Shown piece after piece: positions 39,771 to 48,633 of a DNA stretch of 64,000 bases. Position numbers and translations under genes: made by a program. The first letter of the stretch is position 1. The number at the start of each line of letters is the position of its first letter. The notes below the pieces were generated by a model. That model searched no databases, was not told where the DNA came from, and saw only the letters and a list, made by a program, of their open reading frames with translations. Source of the DNA: Haemophilus parainfluenzae (GTDB lineage Bacteria > Pseudomonadota > Gammaproteobacteria > Enterobacterales > Pasteurellaceae); assembly GCF_003252725.1 (NCBI RefSeq), contig NZ_QEPO01000007.1, forward strand, positions 1 through 64,000. The letters are read 5' to 3'.

Positions 39771-40487
39771 ATGACTCCACATATTAACGCTCCTGAAGGC
39801 GCATTTGCAGATGTTGTGTTAATGCCAGGCGATCCGCTTCGTGCAAAATATATTGCTGAAACATTCTTAGAAGATGCGAAAGAAGTGACTAACGTTCGCA
39901 ATATGTTGGGTTATACCGGTACTTATAAAGGTCGTCGTATCTCTGTTATGGGTCACGGTATGGGTATCCCATCTTGCTCAATTTATGCGAAAGAATTAAT
40001 TACTGAATACGGCGTGAAAAAAATCATCCGTGTTGGTTCTTGTGGTGCCGTACGTATGGACGTTAAAGTACGTGATGTTATCATCGGCCTTGGAGCATGT
40101 ACTGATTCAAAAGTAAACCGTATCCGTTTCAAAGATAACGATTTTGCTGCAATTGCTGATTTTGATATGGCACAAGCAGCGGTTCAAGCTGCGAAAGAAA
40201 AAGGTAAGCAAGTTCGCGTAGGGAATCTTTTCTCTGCAGACCTATTCTACACGCCAGATTTCGAAATGTTTGATGTGATGGAAAAATACGGCATCTTAGG
40301 CGTAGAAATGGAAGCGGCTGGTATCTATGGCGTAGCAGCAGAATATGGTGCAAAAGCACTTTGTATCTGTACCGTTTCAGACCATATTCGTACACACGAA
40401 CAAACTACAGCAGAAGAACGCCAATTAACCTTCAATGATATGATTGAAATTGCGTTAGAGTCTGTATTAATTGGTGATAAAGCATAA
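39771..40487 (+). CDS. deoD: Purine nucleoside phosphorylase, DeoD type
   Basis: 238 residues, hexameric PNP family. [30 protein letters not shown] and the phosphate-binding [16 protein letters not shown] are diagnostic. The catalytic Asp is in [10 protein letters not shown]. It splits purine (deoxy)nucleosides to base and (deoxy)ribose-1-phosphate. Works with NupC upstream. AAGAGGAAA precedes the ATG. Confidence 0.98.
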   Translation: MTPHINAPEGAFADVVLMPGDPLRAKYIAETFLEDAKEVTNVRNMLGYTGTYKGRRISVMGHGMGIPSCSIYAKELITEYGVKKIIRVGSCGAVRMDVKVRDVIIGLGACTDSKVNRIRFKDNDFAAIADFDMAQAAVQAAKEKGKQVRVGNLFSADLFYTPDFEMFDVMEKYGILGVEMEAAGIYGVAAEYGAKALCICTVSDHIRTHEQTTAEERQLTFNDMIEIALESVLIGDKA

Positions 40488-40508
40488 TTTATCCGATTGA
40501 TAGAATAA

Positions 40509-40541
40509 AAAAGAGCGGTCAATTTGACCGCTCTTTTGTTT
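40509..40541. terminator. Bidirectional terminator with GAGCGGT-type arms
   Basis: Near-continuous palindrome AAAAGAGCGGTCAA / TTGACCGCTCTTTT (40509-40522 and 40524-40537), between deoD and convergent greB. Confidence 0.9.
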
Positions 40542-40551
40542 TCTATGCTTG

Positions 40552-41028
40552 CTATTTTTCATACCAAATTCGGTTTACATAGAGCACGACTTTGCCAGAG
40601 GGTGTTTCCACATGGATTTCATCGTCAACGCCTTTCCCGATTAAAGCACGTGCGACGGGAGAATCAATGGAGATCCAGTTTTTAGCGGGATCGAATTCAT
40701 CGCAGCCGACAAGGCGATATTGCTTCACTTCACCCTCTTCATCTTCTAGCTCAACCCATGCACCGAAAAATACTTTGCCTTCTTGTTTTGGGCTGTAATC
40801 CACGATTTGTAGTACTTCTAATCGCTTGGAAAGAAAACGCACACGGCGATCAATTTCACGTAAGCGACGTTTGCCGTAAATATATTCCGCATTTTCACTG
40901 CGGTCACCAAGCGCGGCGGCATCTGAAACCGCTTGGGTAACTTTTGGGCGTTCTTCTTTCCACAAAAATTTCAGTTCTTGGCCAAGCGCAAGCCAGCCTT
41001 GACGGGTAATGTAATTTGATTTTGCCAT
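40552..41028 (-). CDS. greB: Transcription elongation factor GreB
   Basis: 158 residues. N-terminal coiled coil with the acidic tip that enters the RNA polymerase channel (DAAALGDRSENAEYIYGKRR), then the FKBP-like C-terminal domain (SPVARALIGKGVDDEIHV). It stimulates cleavage of back-tracked transcripts. The neighbouring divergent tex is the usual Pasteurellaceae arrangement. GreB rather than GreA is indicated by GKRRLREIDRRVRFL. Confidence 0.96.
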   Translation of the reverse strand: MAKSNYITRQGWLALGQELKFLWKEERPKVTQAVSDAAALGDRSENAEYIYGKRRLREIDRRVRFLSKRLEVLQIVDYSPKQEGKVFFGAWVELEDEEGEVKQYRLVGCDEFDPAKNWISIDSPVARALIGKGVDDEIHVETPSGKVVLYVNRIWYEK

Positions 41029-41128
41029 AATAAAAATAAAAGAAATTTTTTTGAATTATATTTGAGCCTGTTGTCTAAAACCAGTATTCTATTTCCGTTT
41101 TTATCGAATCCTTTAATAACAAAGAAGT

Positions 41129-43447
41129 ATGACAATGTTAAATCAACAAATTAGCCAAATTATTGCGGCAGAATTAACCGTTCAACCCCAACAAATCCTC
41201 GCGGCCATTCAATTATTAGATGATGGCAACACCATTCCATTTATCGCCCGTTATCGTAAAGAAGCCACTGGTGGCCTGGATGACACCCAACTTCGTCATT
41301 TTGAAACCCGTTTAATTTATTTACGAGAATTAGAAGATCGTCGTCAAACCATTTTGAAATCTATTGAAGAGCAAGGGAAATTGACCGATGAATTGCGTGA
41401 CAAAATCCATGCGACACAAAGCAAAACCGAATTAGAAGATTTATATTTGCCATACAAACCAAAACGTCGTACAAAAGGGCAAATTGCGATTGAAGCTGGT
41501 CTTGAGCCATTGGCTGATTTACTTTGGAATGAGCCGAAAAATGATCCTGAAACGGCTGCCGCGGAATTTGTGAATGCAGATAAAGGCGTAACAGATACTA
41601 AGGTAGCGCTTGATGGTGCACGCTATATTTTAATGGAACGGTTTGCTGAAGATGCAGGTTTATTAGCGAAAGTCCGTGATTATTTAGCAAAAAATGCCGT
41701 TATCGTATCTAAAGTGATCGAAGGCAAAGAAACGGAAGGCGCAAAATTCCAAGATTATTTTGACCACCAAGAATTGTTGAAAAATGTGCCTTCTCACCGT
41801 GCATTGGCCATGTTCCGCGGACGTAATGAGGGCATTTTACAATTAAGCTTAAATGCTGATCCTGATGCGGAAGAGGGAAGTCGCCAAAGCTATTGTGAAG
41901 AGATTATTCGTGATTATTTAGATGTACGTTTTACTGGTCAGCCTGCGGATAAATGGCGTGAGCAAGTGATTGCGTGGACATGGAAAATCAAAGTGTCGTT
42001 GCATTTAGAAACGGAATTAATGGCAAGTTTACGTGAAAAAGCGGAAGAAGAAGCCATTGATGTTTTCGCTCGAAATCTGACCGCACTTTTAATGGCGGCA
42101 CCCGCTGGCGCGAAAAGCACTATGGGCTTGGACCCGGGCTTACGTACGGGGGTTAAAGTCGCGGTGGTGGATAACACAGGTAAATTATTAGACACTACCA
42201 CCATTTATCCACATACGGGGCGTGAAGCTGAAGCACAAGTGGCGATTTTCAGCTTAATCCGCAAACATAACGTGGAATTAATTGCCATTGGTAACGGTAC
42301 AGCTTCTCGTGAAACAGAACGTTTTGCAAAAGAAGTCATTAAAGAAATTAAAGAAAATAAACCGCAAACCGTTGTGGTGAGCGAAGCGGGCGCATCCGTT
42401 TATTCAGCTTCTGAATTTGCGGCAAATGAATTCCCGAATTTAGATGTCTCTTTACGTGGTGCGGTATCTATCGCCCGTCGTTTACAAGATCCATTGGCAG
42501 AATTAGTGAAAATCGAACCGAAAGCCATTGGTGTTGGGCAATATCAACACGATGTAAACCAAACCCAACTTGCGCGTAAACTTGATGCGGTGGTGGAAGA
42601 CTGTGTAAACGCGGTGGGTGTGGATTTGAATACAGCATCCGCGCCATTGCTTGCTCGCGTGGCGGGAATGACGAAAACTTTAGCGCAAAATATTGTGGAA
42701 TACCGAGATGAAAATGGTCGTTTTGAAAGCCGTAGCGAATTGAAAAAAGTGCCGCGTTTAGGGCCAAAAGCTTTTGAGCAATGTGCGGGCTTTATGCGTA
42801 TTGCAGGCGGGAAAAATCCACTTGATGCTTCGGGTGTTCACCCAGAAGCTTATCCTGTGGTTGAAAAAATCTTGCAAGCGACGGCACAATCTATCCAAGA
42901 TTTAATGGGCAATGCCGGTGTAGTACGTCAGCTTGATGCAAAACAATTCATTGATGAGCAATTTGGTTTACCAACCGTTCAAGATATTTTCAAAGAGTTG
43001 GAAAAACCGGGGCGCGATCCGCGTGGTGAATTTAAAACTGCAGTATTCGCAGAAGGCGTGGAAGAAATCACTGATTTAAAACCAGGTATGATTTTAGAAG
43101 GTACCGTCACCAATGTGACTAACTTCGGTGCATTTGTGGATATTGGTGTTCACCAAGACGGTTTAGTACATATTTCATCATTAAGCGATAAATTCGTAGA
43201 AGATCCACATCAAGTGGTGAAAACGGGCGATATCGTGAAAGTGAAAGTGTTGGAAGTGGATGTACCGCGTAAACGTATTGCGTTGACGATGCGATTAGAT
43301 GAAAGTGCGGTCAAAAATGACGGCAAATCTGACCGCACTTTAAGTGCAAAACCAAGAAGTAATGCACCTCGCCAAGATCGTCATCCAAGAGGAAATAGTG
43401 CAATGGGTAATGCCTTTGCCGATGCGTTGAAAAATTGGAAAAAATAA
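41129..43447 (+). CDS. tex: Tex-family RNA-binding transcription accessory protein
   Basis: 772 residues; an ATG two codons in would give 770 and is equally possible. Domains in order: helical N-terminus with [15 protein letters not shown], a YqgF/RNase H-like domain with [17 protein letters not shown] (about 330-345), helix-hairpin-helix repeats, and a C-terminal S1 domain ([22 protein letters not shown]). The basic tail after S1 is encoded partly by an inverted pair of uptake sequences. Associated with RNA polymerase; needed for toxin expression in Bordetella and for stress tolerance elsewhere. Confidence 0.96.
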   Translation: MTMLNQQISQIIAAELTVQPQQILAAIQLLDDGNTIPFIARYRKEATGGLDDTQLRHFETRLIYLRELEDRRQTILKSIEEQGKLTDELRDKIHATQSKTELEDLYLPYKPKRRTKGQIAIEAGLEPLADLLWNEPKNDPETAAAEFVNADKGVTDTKVALDGARYILMERFAEDAGLLAKVRDYLAKNAVIVSKVIEGKETEGAKFQDYFDHQELLKNVPSHRALAMFRGRNEGILQLSLNADPDAEEGSRQSYCEEIIRDYLDVRFTGQPADKWREQVIAWTWKIKVSLHLETELMASLREKAEEEAIDVFARNLTALLMAAPAGAKSTMGLDPGLRTGVKVAVVDNTGKLLDTTTIYPHTGREAEAQVAIFSLIRKHNVELIAIGNGTASRETERFAKEVIKEIKENKPQTVVVSEAGASVYSASEFAANEFPNLDVSLRGAVSIARRLQDPLAELVKIEPKAIGVGQYQHDVNQTQLARKLDAVVEDCVNAVGVDLNTASAPLLARVAGMTKTLAQNIVEYRDENGRFESRSELKKVPRLGPKAFEQCAGFMRIAGGKNPLDASGVHPEAYPVVEKILQATAQSIQDLMGNAGVVRQLDAKQFIDEQFGLPTVQDIFKELEKPGRDPRGEFKTAVFAEGVEEITDLKPGMILEGTVTNVTNFGAFVDIGVHQDGLVHISSLSDKFVEDPHQVVKTGDIVKVKVLEVDVPRKRIALTMRLDESAVKNDGKSDRTLSAKPRSNAPRQDRHPRGNSAMGNAFADALKNWKK
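43302..43341. repeat. Inverted uptake-sequence pair inside the tex reading frame
   Basis: AAAGTGCGGTCA (43302-43313) and TGACCGCACTTT (43330-43341) form a 12-bp stem with a 16-base loop. It is translated as the linker between S1 domain and basic tail ([13 protein letters not shown]). Same geometry as the intergenic uptake-sequence terminators, but only TTAAGTGC follows, no T tract. Confidence 0.85.
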
Positions 43448-43491
43448 TTTCGTCATTTAGATGAACATTGTGGCCAAATAGGCGTACAATG

Positions 43492-43527
43492 AAGGGGATT
43501 TGGTCAATCATCCAATCCCCTTTTTTA
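43492..43527 (+). terminator. Terminator after tex
   Basis: AAGGGGATT (43492-43500) pairs with AATCCCCTT (43514-43522), followed by more T. Confidence 0.88.
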
Positions 43528-43549
43528 TTTCAACGAAAGGAATATTCTT

Positions 43550-43933
43550 ATGGAAAAAGGTATTCTTGGGCCGCATGAAGGCAAGGAGCTGGAATTAATG
43601 TTAAGGGGCGAAAAGCAAGTGGCATTATTCAATCAGGAGCTTGGTATTCCTGATGCCTTTCTCCCTTATCTTGAGCTAGGAATGCTTCATTCAAAAACAG
43701 TACAACGTCATGTAAATGATGTTTGCTTAACTGATTTTATTGTCTATTTACCTCAATCTCTTGCACTCGCTGAACAGATGGAAGTGTTACTTCCTGCAAG
43801 CACTGTGAATGGTTTTGATCCTAAAGTTGAACGTGAAATCGGTCGAATTCTTGGCTACCGAGAAAAAGATATCGAGTACTATATTCAGCATTTTCAAGAT
43901 AATTTAGAGAAGTATCGGCAGCAGTATAGTTGA
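43550..43933 (+). CDS. Small soluble protein of unknown function
   Basis: 127 residues, acidic, no signal peptide or membrane segment. AAAGGAA precedes the ATG. Repeated Leu-rich and Glu-rich helices are likely (ELELMLRGEKQVALF, FLPYLELGMLHSK) and the tail YYIQHFQDNLEKYRQQYS looks helical. I do not recognise the family. It opens the accessory pocket between tex and glpK and could be an immunity or antitoxin protein by company, which is weak evidence. GC content is closer to core genes than that of the following genes. Confidence 0.75.
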   Translation: MEKGILGPHEGKELELMLRGEKQVALFNQELGIPDAFLPYLELGMLHSKTVQRHVNDVCLTDFIVYLPQSLALAEQMEVLLPASTVNGFDPKVEREIGRILGYREKDIEYYIQHFQDNLEKYRQQYS

Positions 43934-44057
43934 TAGATTTAAATCCAAGTGTGAACAATAATTTTAAATATTAAAAAATATTCTCCTGGATGACGTTATA
44001 TTTCTATAAAATATGGCTGTTTTATTATTTTCTATAAATTTATATTTAAGGTAAAAG

Positions 44058-44426
44058 ATGATAGCAAAGAATAAGTATCTCATATCTTTATTTATAATTA
44101 TTTATCTTGGAATACTTGCTTATGGAGTTTTGTCAGGAGGAATTTCTAAAAACTATACTAGAAAACAAGAGGGAGAGCGTCTTTATACGGCAATAAACCT
44201 TCAATTTAAAGATAAAATTCAATATCAAAATGTAGACTTCAGGTATGTTAAGGTTAGTTTGCATCTGCTCGGTGAGTTAAGTGATTATAAGGATTTTGTG
44301 TCTAAACGAGGTTATTCCGAAATTAGAGAAAATGTTTACTGTAAAAATGGTAATTTGATTACATTACACCACAATTTTCCTAATATTGAATTTCATTATG
44401 AATATGATTCTTCAGTATGTAAGTGA
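44058..44426 (+). CDS. Small single-pass membrane-anchored protein, unknown
   Basis: 122 residues. One N-terminal hydrophobic helix (KYLISLFIIIYLGILAYGVLSG) followed by an outside domain with two Cys residues (VYCKNG, SSVCK) that could be disulfide-bonded. Strongly AT-rich and with atypical codon use compared with tex. AAGGTAAAAG precedes the ATG. Family not recognised; genes of this build occur among toxin-immunity clusters. An uptake-sequence terminator follows. Confidence 0.65.
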   Translation: MIAKNKYLISLFIIIYLGILAYGVLSGGISKNYTRKQEGERLYTAINLQFKDKIQYQNVDFRYVKVSLHLLGELSDYKDFVSKRGYSEIRENVYCKNGNLITLHHNFPNIEFHYEYDSSVCK

Positions 44427-44480
44427 TGTTTTAAGCGAGTTAATACTCACGTAAAAATTAAAATGTAGTACTTTTCAAAT

Positions 44481-44523
44481 AAAAGTGCGGTCAAAAACAT
44501 AAGAAATTTTGACCGCACTTTTG
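44481..44523. terminator. Terminator from inverted uptake sequences
   Basis: AAAAGTGCGGTCAAAA and TTTTGACCGCACTTTT (cores at 44483 and 44512) followed by GTTTCC. Ends the preceding small gene. Confidence 0.85.
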
Positions 44524-44545
44524 TTTCCAAAGATGATTATTCTAA

Positions 44546-44686
44546 GTAAACCTTATAATTTCACATTCACTTTTCTGTAGAAATATCACTATAGATAGAA
44601 TAACAAGTCAAAGTGGTAAATTAGGTAATTGTTTAATGTATACTAGATCGAAAGGAACTAATATTATTGTTAATAAGGTAAATTGA
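44546..44686 (+). pseudogene. Toxin C-terminal tip 1 (remnant of a polymorphic/CDI toxin)
   Basis: An open frame without a credible start, ending with TGA at 44684-44686, one base before the ATG of the next gene. The last about 28 codons read protein-like: ITSQSGKLGNCLMYTRSKG followed by TNIIVNKVN. Toxin C-terminus directly followed by an immunity gene is the layout of CdiA-CT/CdiI modules. The rest of the toxin is missing. Upstream of about 44597 the frame looks less protein-like, so the true boundary is uncertain. Confidence 0.55.
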
Positions 44687-44687
44687 T

Positions 44688-45191
44688 ATGACCAAACCTA
44701 AAGCTGCTTTTGTTAGAATTAATAAAGATTTCTTATTAGTTACCTCTTTTATTAGAGGAATGATTGCAATGACAGATCCAGATCAAGATTTTATTTTTAA
44801 TGAAGTTGATATTTCTGATTTAGATCTAGGAAAGTTAATTAAAGAAAAGCTTAATGAAAGTAAAGAAATTTCGTTCGAAGAGTTTCAGGCTATCTTTAAT
44901 TCTGAAAAAATGAAAGGATTACAAAAAAATCTCGAAGAGGAGATGAAAAAACGCTATGGATACAAAAATAAAAAATCGATCTATAAGGATATGTCTTTTT
45001 TATCTTTAGAACAAGAAGCTAGTTTTATAATTATAGCGCCACTTCACCAGGATTCTCTTGGTGGGTATTCAGGAATTTCACTTCCTGATAATTCACCATT
45101 AGAATTTAAATATGACAAGAATATTTCAGATGAAGAATTAGGAAAAGCTGTAAGAGAAGCCCTGACGTATTGTACGAGTATTTATCGGTAA
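44688..45191 (+). CDS. Putative CdiI-type immunity protein
   Basis: 167 residues, acidic, soluble. The opening AFVRINKDFLLVTSFIRGM, the DLGKLIKEKLNESKEI segment, and the ending SDEELGKAVREALTYC resemble proteins annotated as contact-dependent growth inhibition immunity proteins; this is from memory and not searched. AT-rich. It begins one base after a toxin-like coding tip. The ribosome binding site (AATAAGGTAAATTG) lies inside that tip, as in toxin-immunity modules. Intact, so it may still protect against a toxin made by neighbouring strains. Confidence 0.55.
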   Translation: MTKPKAAFVRINKDFLLVTSFIRGMIAMTDPDQDFIFNEVDISDLDLGKLIKEKLNESKEISFEEFQAIFNSEKMKGLQKNLEEEMKKRYGYKNKKSIYKDMSFLSLEQEASFIIIAPLHQDSLGGYSGISLPDNSPLEFKYDKNISDEELGKAVREALTYCTSIYR

Positions 45192-45209
45192 TATATTTCC
45201 TCAAAATAT

Positions 45210-45266
45210 AAAGTGCGGTCAATTTCCAAAGAGTTTTTAAACCTCTCAAAAACTGACCGCACTTTC
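45210..45266. terminator. Long-loop inverted uptake-sequence pair
   Basis: AAAGTGCGGTCA (45210-45221) and TGACCGCACTTT (45254-45265) with a 32-base loop that contains a smaller GAG...CTC pairing. Terminator-like; follows the immunity gene. Confidence 0.7.
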
Positions 45267-45278
45267 GTATTTTCAACG

Positions 45279-45374
45279 ATGCTTATGTTAAGTGAATCAA
45301 CTATTATAGCAGGTGTAGATAAATCAAATGGTAAAGTTGTGTTATTACCAGTTAGAGTTCCTAATAATAATTAG
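45279..45374 (+). pseudogene. Toxin C-terminal tip 2
   Basis: 31 codons from ATG to TAG. The reading STIIAGVDKSNGKVVLLPV then RVPNNN has the look of a folded nuclease-type toxin end, not random sequence. No start signal of its own. It stops 17 bases before the next intact gene, a putative immunity protein. The frame stays open upstream through the uptake-sequence terminator, so the exact break is not certain, but the protein-like part begins right after it. Confidence 0.5.
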
Positions 45375-45391
45375 TCGTAAGAGGTGTAAAT

Positions 45392-46336
45392 ATGGAAAAG
45401 TATAAAGTTTTTTTAGGTAGTGATATTGCAAAGACTTACAGTGATGCAAAGAAATTCACTTTGGATAGGGTTGAAGAATATGTAGAATTTGACAATAAAA
45501 AATTGAAACTAGTATTGAGTCATATAGAAGAGTTCAATGGAAATGTATTTTCATTGATATTTTGGCTGAAAGATTATCATGTAGCATTAGCCTCTAAGCA
45601 TTTATTAGAAAATGATATTTTAGGATTTAAAGAAAATGCTTCTATTGCGGGTTTCTTAGGTATTTTGTCTGAATATGATTTTCAATGGGCGTACAACGGA
45701 ATTAATACAAATTTCTTTTTTATGAGTTTGCTTTCAGATAATCAAAAGTTGATTGATTATTTAATTAAACATCGTGATGAAATTGTGGATATTTCAGTCC
45801 CCTATAAACGAACTGATACGAGACCTTTTTTTAATGCGAACACTTTATTGGCATTAAGTGGCGATTGGCAATTATTAAAAGAACGCGCACTCACATTCTT
45901 AAATGATGAGAAAAAAGCCCGTGGTGATTTAAAGCGCATTCCTGATCATGAATTTTATGTGGCACTAGCAGATAAAAATATAAAAGGAATGCAAGAGGCT
46001 TTAGATAAATTACTCGAACTTAAGCTTGCTAAACGAGCAGCAAAAGACACCCTTTTACATTTTGATTTTTACTTGCAACCGCAAGTTTTAATGTATGCCA
46101 AAATCGCAGCAATCCACGGTTTTGATTTGGGTATTGATAGCCCTATAGCACCCAAAGAATTGATTGATATAAATCCATTAGCAGAATATAAAATTCCTTA
46201 TGATTTTATGAAATTATTTGATTTTGATGCGCCCCATCAAGTTTGGGTAAATTATGTCAAACAAAGAATGGAAGAAGCGAAGCAAAAGAAAGTTGAAAAT
46301 AAAAAAGGATTTTGGGCTTCATTATTTGGTCGATAG
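45392..46336 (+). CDS. Putative Imm49-like immunity protein
   Basis: 314 residues, helical and acidic, with a Lys-rich C-terminal tail (KQKKVENKKGFWASLFGR). The central and C-terminal arrangement resembles the immunity 49 family as remembered (LLALSGDWQLLKERAL, then DHEFYVALADKNIKGM, then a DFYLQPQVLMYAKIAAIHGFD block). Not confirmed by search. AAGAGGTG precedes the ATG. It follows a toxin-like tip, as a cognate immunity gene would. Alternative: another helical protein family. Confidence 0.5.
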   Translation: MEKYKVFLGSDIAKTYSDAKKFTLDRVEEYVEFDNKKLKLVLSHIEEFNGNVFSLIFWLKDYHVALASKHLLENDILGFKENASIAGFLGILSEYDFQWAYNGINTNFFFMSLLSDNQKLIDYLIKHRDEIVDISVPYKRTDTRPFFNANTLLALSGDWQLLKERALTFLNDEKKARGDLKRIPDHEFYVALADKNIKGMQEALDKLLELKLAKRAAKDTLLHFDFYLQPQVLMYAKIAAIHGFDLGIDSPIAPKELIDINPLAEYKIPYDFMKLFDFDAPHQVWVNYVKQRMEEAKQKKVENKKGFWASLFGR

Positions 46337-46353
46337 ACAAGGAAAGGAATATC

Positions 46354-46416
46354 ATGAAAGTAACTTCTGTAGAGCATTGGAGTTGGTTGCATAAAGCCTT
46401 AGTGTTAAATATTTAG
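46354..46416 (+). pseudogene. Truncated 20-codon gene start with a strong ribosome binding site
   Basis: AAGGAAAGGA is followed by an ATG and a 20-residue reading MKVTSVEHWSWLHKALVLNI before TAG. The strong translation signal and Trp/His-rich sequence suggest the N-terminal stub of a gene whose body is gone, probably another module of the immunity cluster. It could also be a genuine leader peptide coupled to the next gene, which starts 7 bases later. Confidence 0.35.
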
Positions 46417-46423
46417 AGATGAT

Positions 46424-46672
46424 ATGAGTCCAAAAGTTAGAAGATATATTGAAGTATATAGTAATGAAACAGATGAGTTGCTTTATTCTTATAAAATAAC
46501 AATTCCTGATCATCTAGTTATTGAGATAGTTTCACCTGATGAGGATGATGAATTTGCATTTTTTTCATATATTCTGACTCAGGAAAAAGTTATTTCTCTA
46601 GGCGGTAAACATATTATAGATGAATATCATAACAAAGATGTTGGATATTATGTTGCCTGTTATCAAGCATAG
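46424..46672 (+). CDS. Small acidic protein, possibly DUF7683-like immunity
   Basis: 82 residues, acidic and AT-rich. RRYIEVYSNETDELLYSYKI and the DEDDEFAFFSYILTQEK segment recall small immunity-like proteins of the DUF7683 type (from memory). No strong Shine-Dalgarno of its own (AGAGATGAT overlaps the preceding stub stop), so it is probably translated by coupling. Last gene of the accessory pocket. Confidence 0.5.
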   Translation: MSPKVRRYIEVYSNETDELLYSYKITIPDHLVIEIVSPDEDDEFAFFSYILTQEKVISLGGKHIIDEYHNKDVGYYVACYQA

Positions 46673-46691
46673 GATATATAGATACCAAATA

Positions 46692-46733
46692 AAAGTGCGG
46701 TCAAAAACACAAGCGATTTTGACCGCTCTTTAT
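46692..46733. terminator. Terminator with one canonical and one variant uptake-sequence arm
   Basis: AAAAGTGCGGTCAAAA (46692-46707) pairs with ATTTTGACCGCTCTTTATT, leaving one T-T mismatch. One arm is the exact AAGTGCGGT, the other the GAGCGGT variant. Separates the pocket from convergent glpK. Confidence 0.82.
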
Positions 46734-46749
46734 TATTGGCTAGAAAGGA

Positions 46750-48261
46750 TTATTCCGCGTCTTCTTTTGCCCATTCTAATGAGCGTTTAACGGCTTTTTT
46801 CCAACCTTTATAACGACGTTCACGTTTTTCTTCATCATTATCTGGTGTAAAGGTTCGTTCTACACGTGCTTTGTCGTGAAGCTCGTCTAAATCTTTCCAG
46901 AAACCAACTGCAAGACCAGCAAGGTAAGCTGCACCAAGTGCAGTCACTTCTTTCACCACTGGACGCTCTACGTTCACATCCAAAATATCCGCTTGGAATT
47001 GCATTAAGAAGTTATTGTTGGTTGCGCCGCCATCGACACGTAAATATTGTAAGCGTTGTCCAGAGTCAGATTGCATTGCTTCTAATACGTCACGGGTTTG
47101 GTAAGCAATAGATTCAAGGGTTGCGCGTACAATATGGTTACGGTTAGAACCACGAGAAAGACCGAAAATTGCACCGCGTGCATACGGATCCCAATATGGT
47201 GCACCTAAACCAGTGAAGGCTGGTACAACATATACCCCATTGCTATCTGGGACTTTTTGTGCGAAGTATTCGGAGTCGTGGCTGTCATGAACGATTTTGA
47301 GTTCATCACGTAACCATTGGATTGAAGCGCCTGCAATAAATACCGAACCTTCGAGTGCGTATTCAGGTTCACCTTTGGCGTTACAAGCGATGGTGGTTAA
47401 TAGACCATTTTTAGAGGTAATAGCTTTATCACCGGTGTGAAGCAACATAAAGCAGCCTGTACCATAGGTATTTTTCGCTTGGCCTGCGCGTGTGCATAGA
47501 TGGCCGTAAAGTGCCGCTTGTTGGTCACCCGCAATACCCGCAACAGGAATACGTACGCCACCTTTACCCCCGATGTTGGTTTGGCCATACACTTCGGACG
47601 AATTACGTACTTCAGGTAGCATAGAGCGTGGAATATTTAATAATTCCAACATTTTGTCATCCCATTTTTTCGTATGGATGTTAAATAACATGGTACGGGA
47701 TGCGTTGGTGTAATCCGTTACGTGAACACGGCCTTGGGTTAATTTCCACACAAGCCAAGTATCTACAGTACCAAATAGAAGTTCGCCGCGTTCCGCTTTT
47801 TCACGTGCACCTTCTACATTATCCAAAATCCATTTCACTTTTGTACCCGAGAAATAGGGGTCTACTACTAAACCTGTGGTATTGCGGATATAGTCTTCAT
47901 GACCATCTGCTTTAAGTTTGTCCGTAATATCTGCAGTACGACGACATTGCCACACAATCGCATTATAAATCGGTGTGCCGGTTGCTTTTTCCCACACAAT
48001 GGTGGTTTCACGTTGGTTAGTAATACCAATTGCCGCGATTTCGTCAGAGGTAATGCCTGCTTTTGCAACGACTTCGTTTAATGTTGAACTTTGTGTAGCC
48101 CAAATTTCCATTGGATTATGTTCCACCCAGCCTGCGCGTGGATAAATTTGTGTAAATTCACGTTGGGCGATTTCGACAACATTCGCATTGTGATCTAATA
48201 ATACTGCACGAGAACTTGTGGTACCTTGGTCCAAAGCGATGATGTATTTTTTGTCTGTCAT
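46750..48261 (-). CDS. glpK: Glycerol kinase
   Basis: 503 residues from the ATG giving [20 protein letters not shown], equal to H. influenzae GlpK; an upstream in-frame start is discarded. FGGY kinase fold with the phosphate-binding [22 protein letters not shown], and the C-terminal [15 protein letters not shown]. Phosphorylates glycerol entering through GlpF, which is divergent next door. The product is oxidised by GlpABC encoded 20 kb away. Confidence 0.98.
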   Translation of the reverse strand: MTDKKYIIALDQGTTSSRAVLLDHNANVVEIAQREFTQIYPRAGWVEHNPMEIWATQSSTLNEVVAKAGITSDEIAAIGITNQRETTIVWEKATGTPIYNAIVWQCRRTADITDKLKADGHEDYIRNTTGLVVDPYFSGTKVKWILDNVEGAREKAERGELLFGTVDTWLVWKLTQGRVHVTDYTNASRTMLFNIHTKKWDDKMLELLNIPRSMLPEVRNSSEVYGQTNIGGKGGVRIPVAGIAGDQQAALYGHLCTRAGQAKNTYGTGCFMLLHTGDKAITSKNGLLTTIACNAKGEPEYALEGSVFIAGASIQWLRDELKIVHDSHDSEYFAQKVPDSNGVYVVPAFTGLGAPYWDPYARGAIFGLSRGSNRNHIVRATLESIAYQTRDVLEAMQSDSGQRLQYLRVDGGATNNNFLMQFQADILDVNVERPVVKEVTALGAAYLAGLAVGFWKDLDELHDKARVERTFTPDNDEEKRERRYKGWKKAVKRSLEWAKEDAE

Positions 48262-48387
48262 GGTTCTATTCCTTAGAGTGCTTGGCACTCTCATTAAATG
48301 AATGAAGAAATTTTGAGCTTAAACGAACAAATTGCGAGCCTAACTTAATTGAATTCGAATCTAATTGGAACAAGCAATGTTTTGTTT

Positions 48388-48403
48388 TGTGATAGCTGTC
48401 ACA
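48388..48403. promoter_or_regulatory. CRP site between glpK and glpF
   Basis: TGTGA-TAGCTG-TCACA, perfect, in the 372-base control region 48262-48633. It lies 127 bases from glpK and 231 from glpF, so it most likely serves glpK. The rest of the region is AT-rich, with several CGAAC/CGAAT half sites that could be weak GlpR contacts; I found no full palindrome. Confidence 0.85.
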
Positions 48404-48633
48404 GATTTCGCCCTGAAAATATATAAACGATTGCGTTAACGCACAAAATAATGTGATCGCTCTCTCATTTTTAGAAAATGGATCGGTTTTATCTATTGAA
48501 TTAATTGGTTAAAACTAGATAATGAAACCACTCACTTTGAGTATCTCAATATTTGATCAAACAACGAAACGAATTGCAAATCAAGATTTCTTTAATGAAA
48601 TCATTAAGTTAATCATTATTTGGAGATTCTCTT

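Noticed and set aside
44058-44426. Type IV pilin-like protein
   Set aside because: The N-terminal hydrophobic helix lacks the prepilin cleavage motif with a Glu at position 5.
48262-48633. Full GlpR operators between glpK and glpF
   Set aside because: Only isolated CGAAC-like half sites were found; no palindrome close to the consensus.
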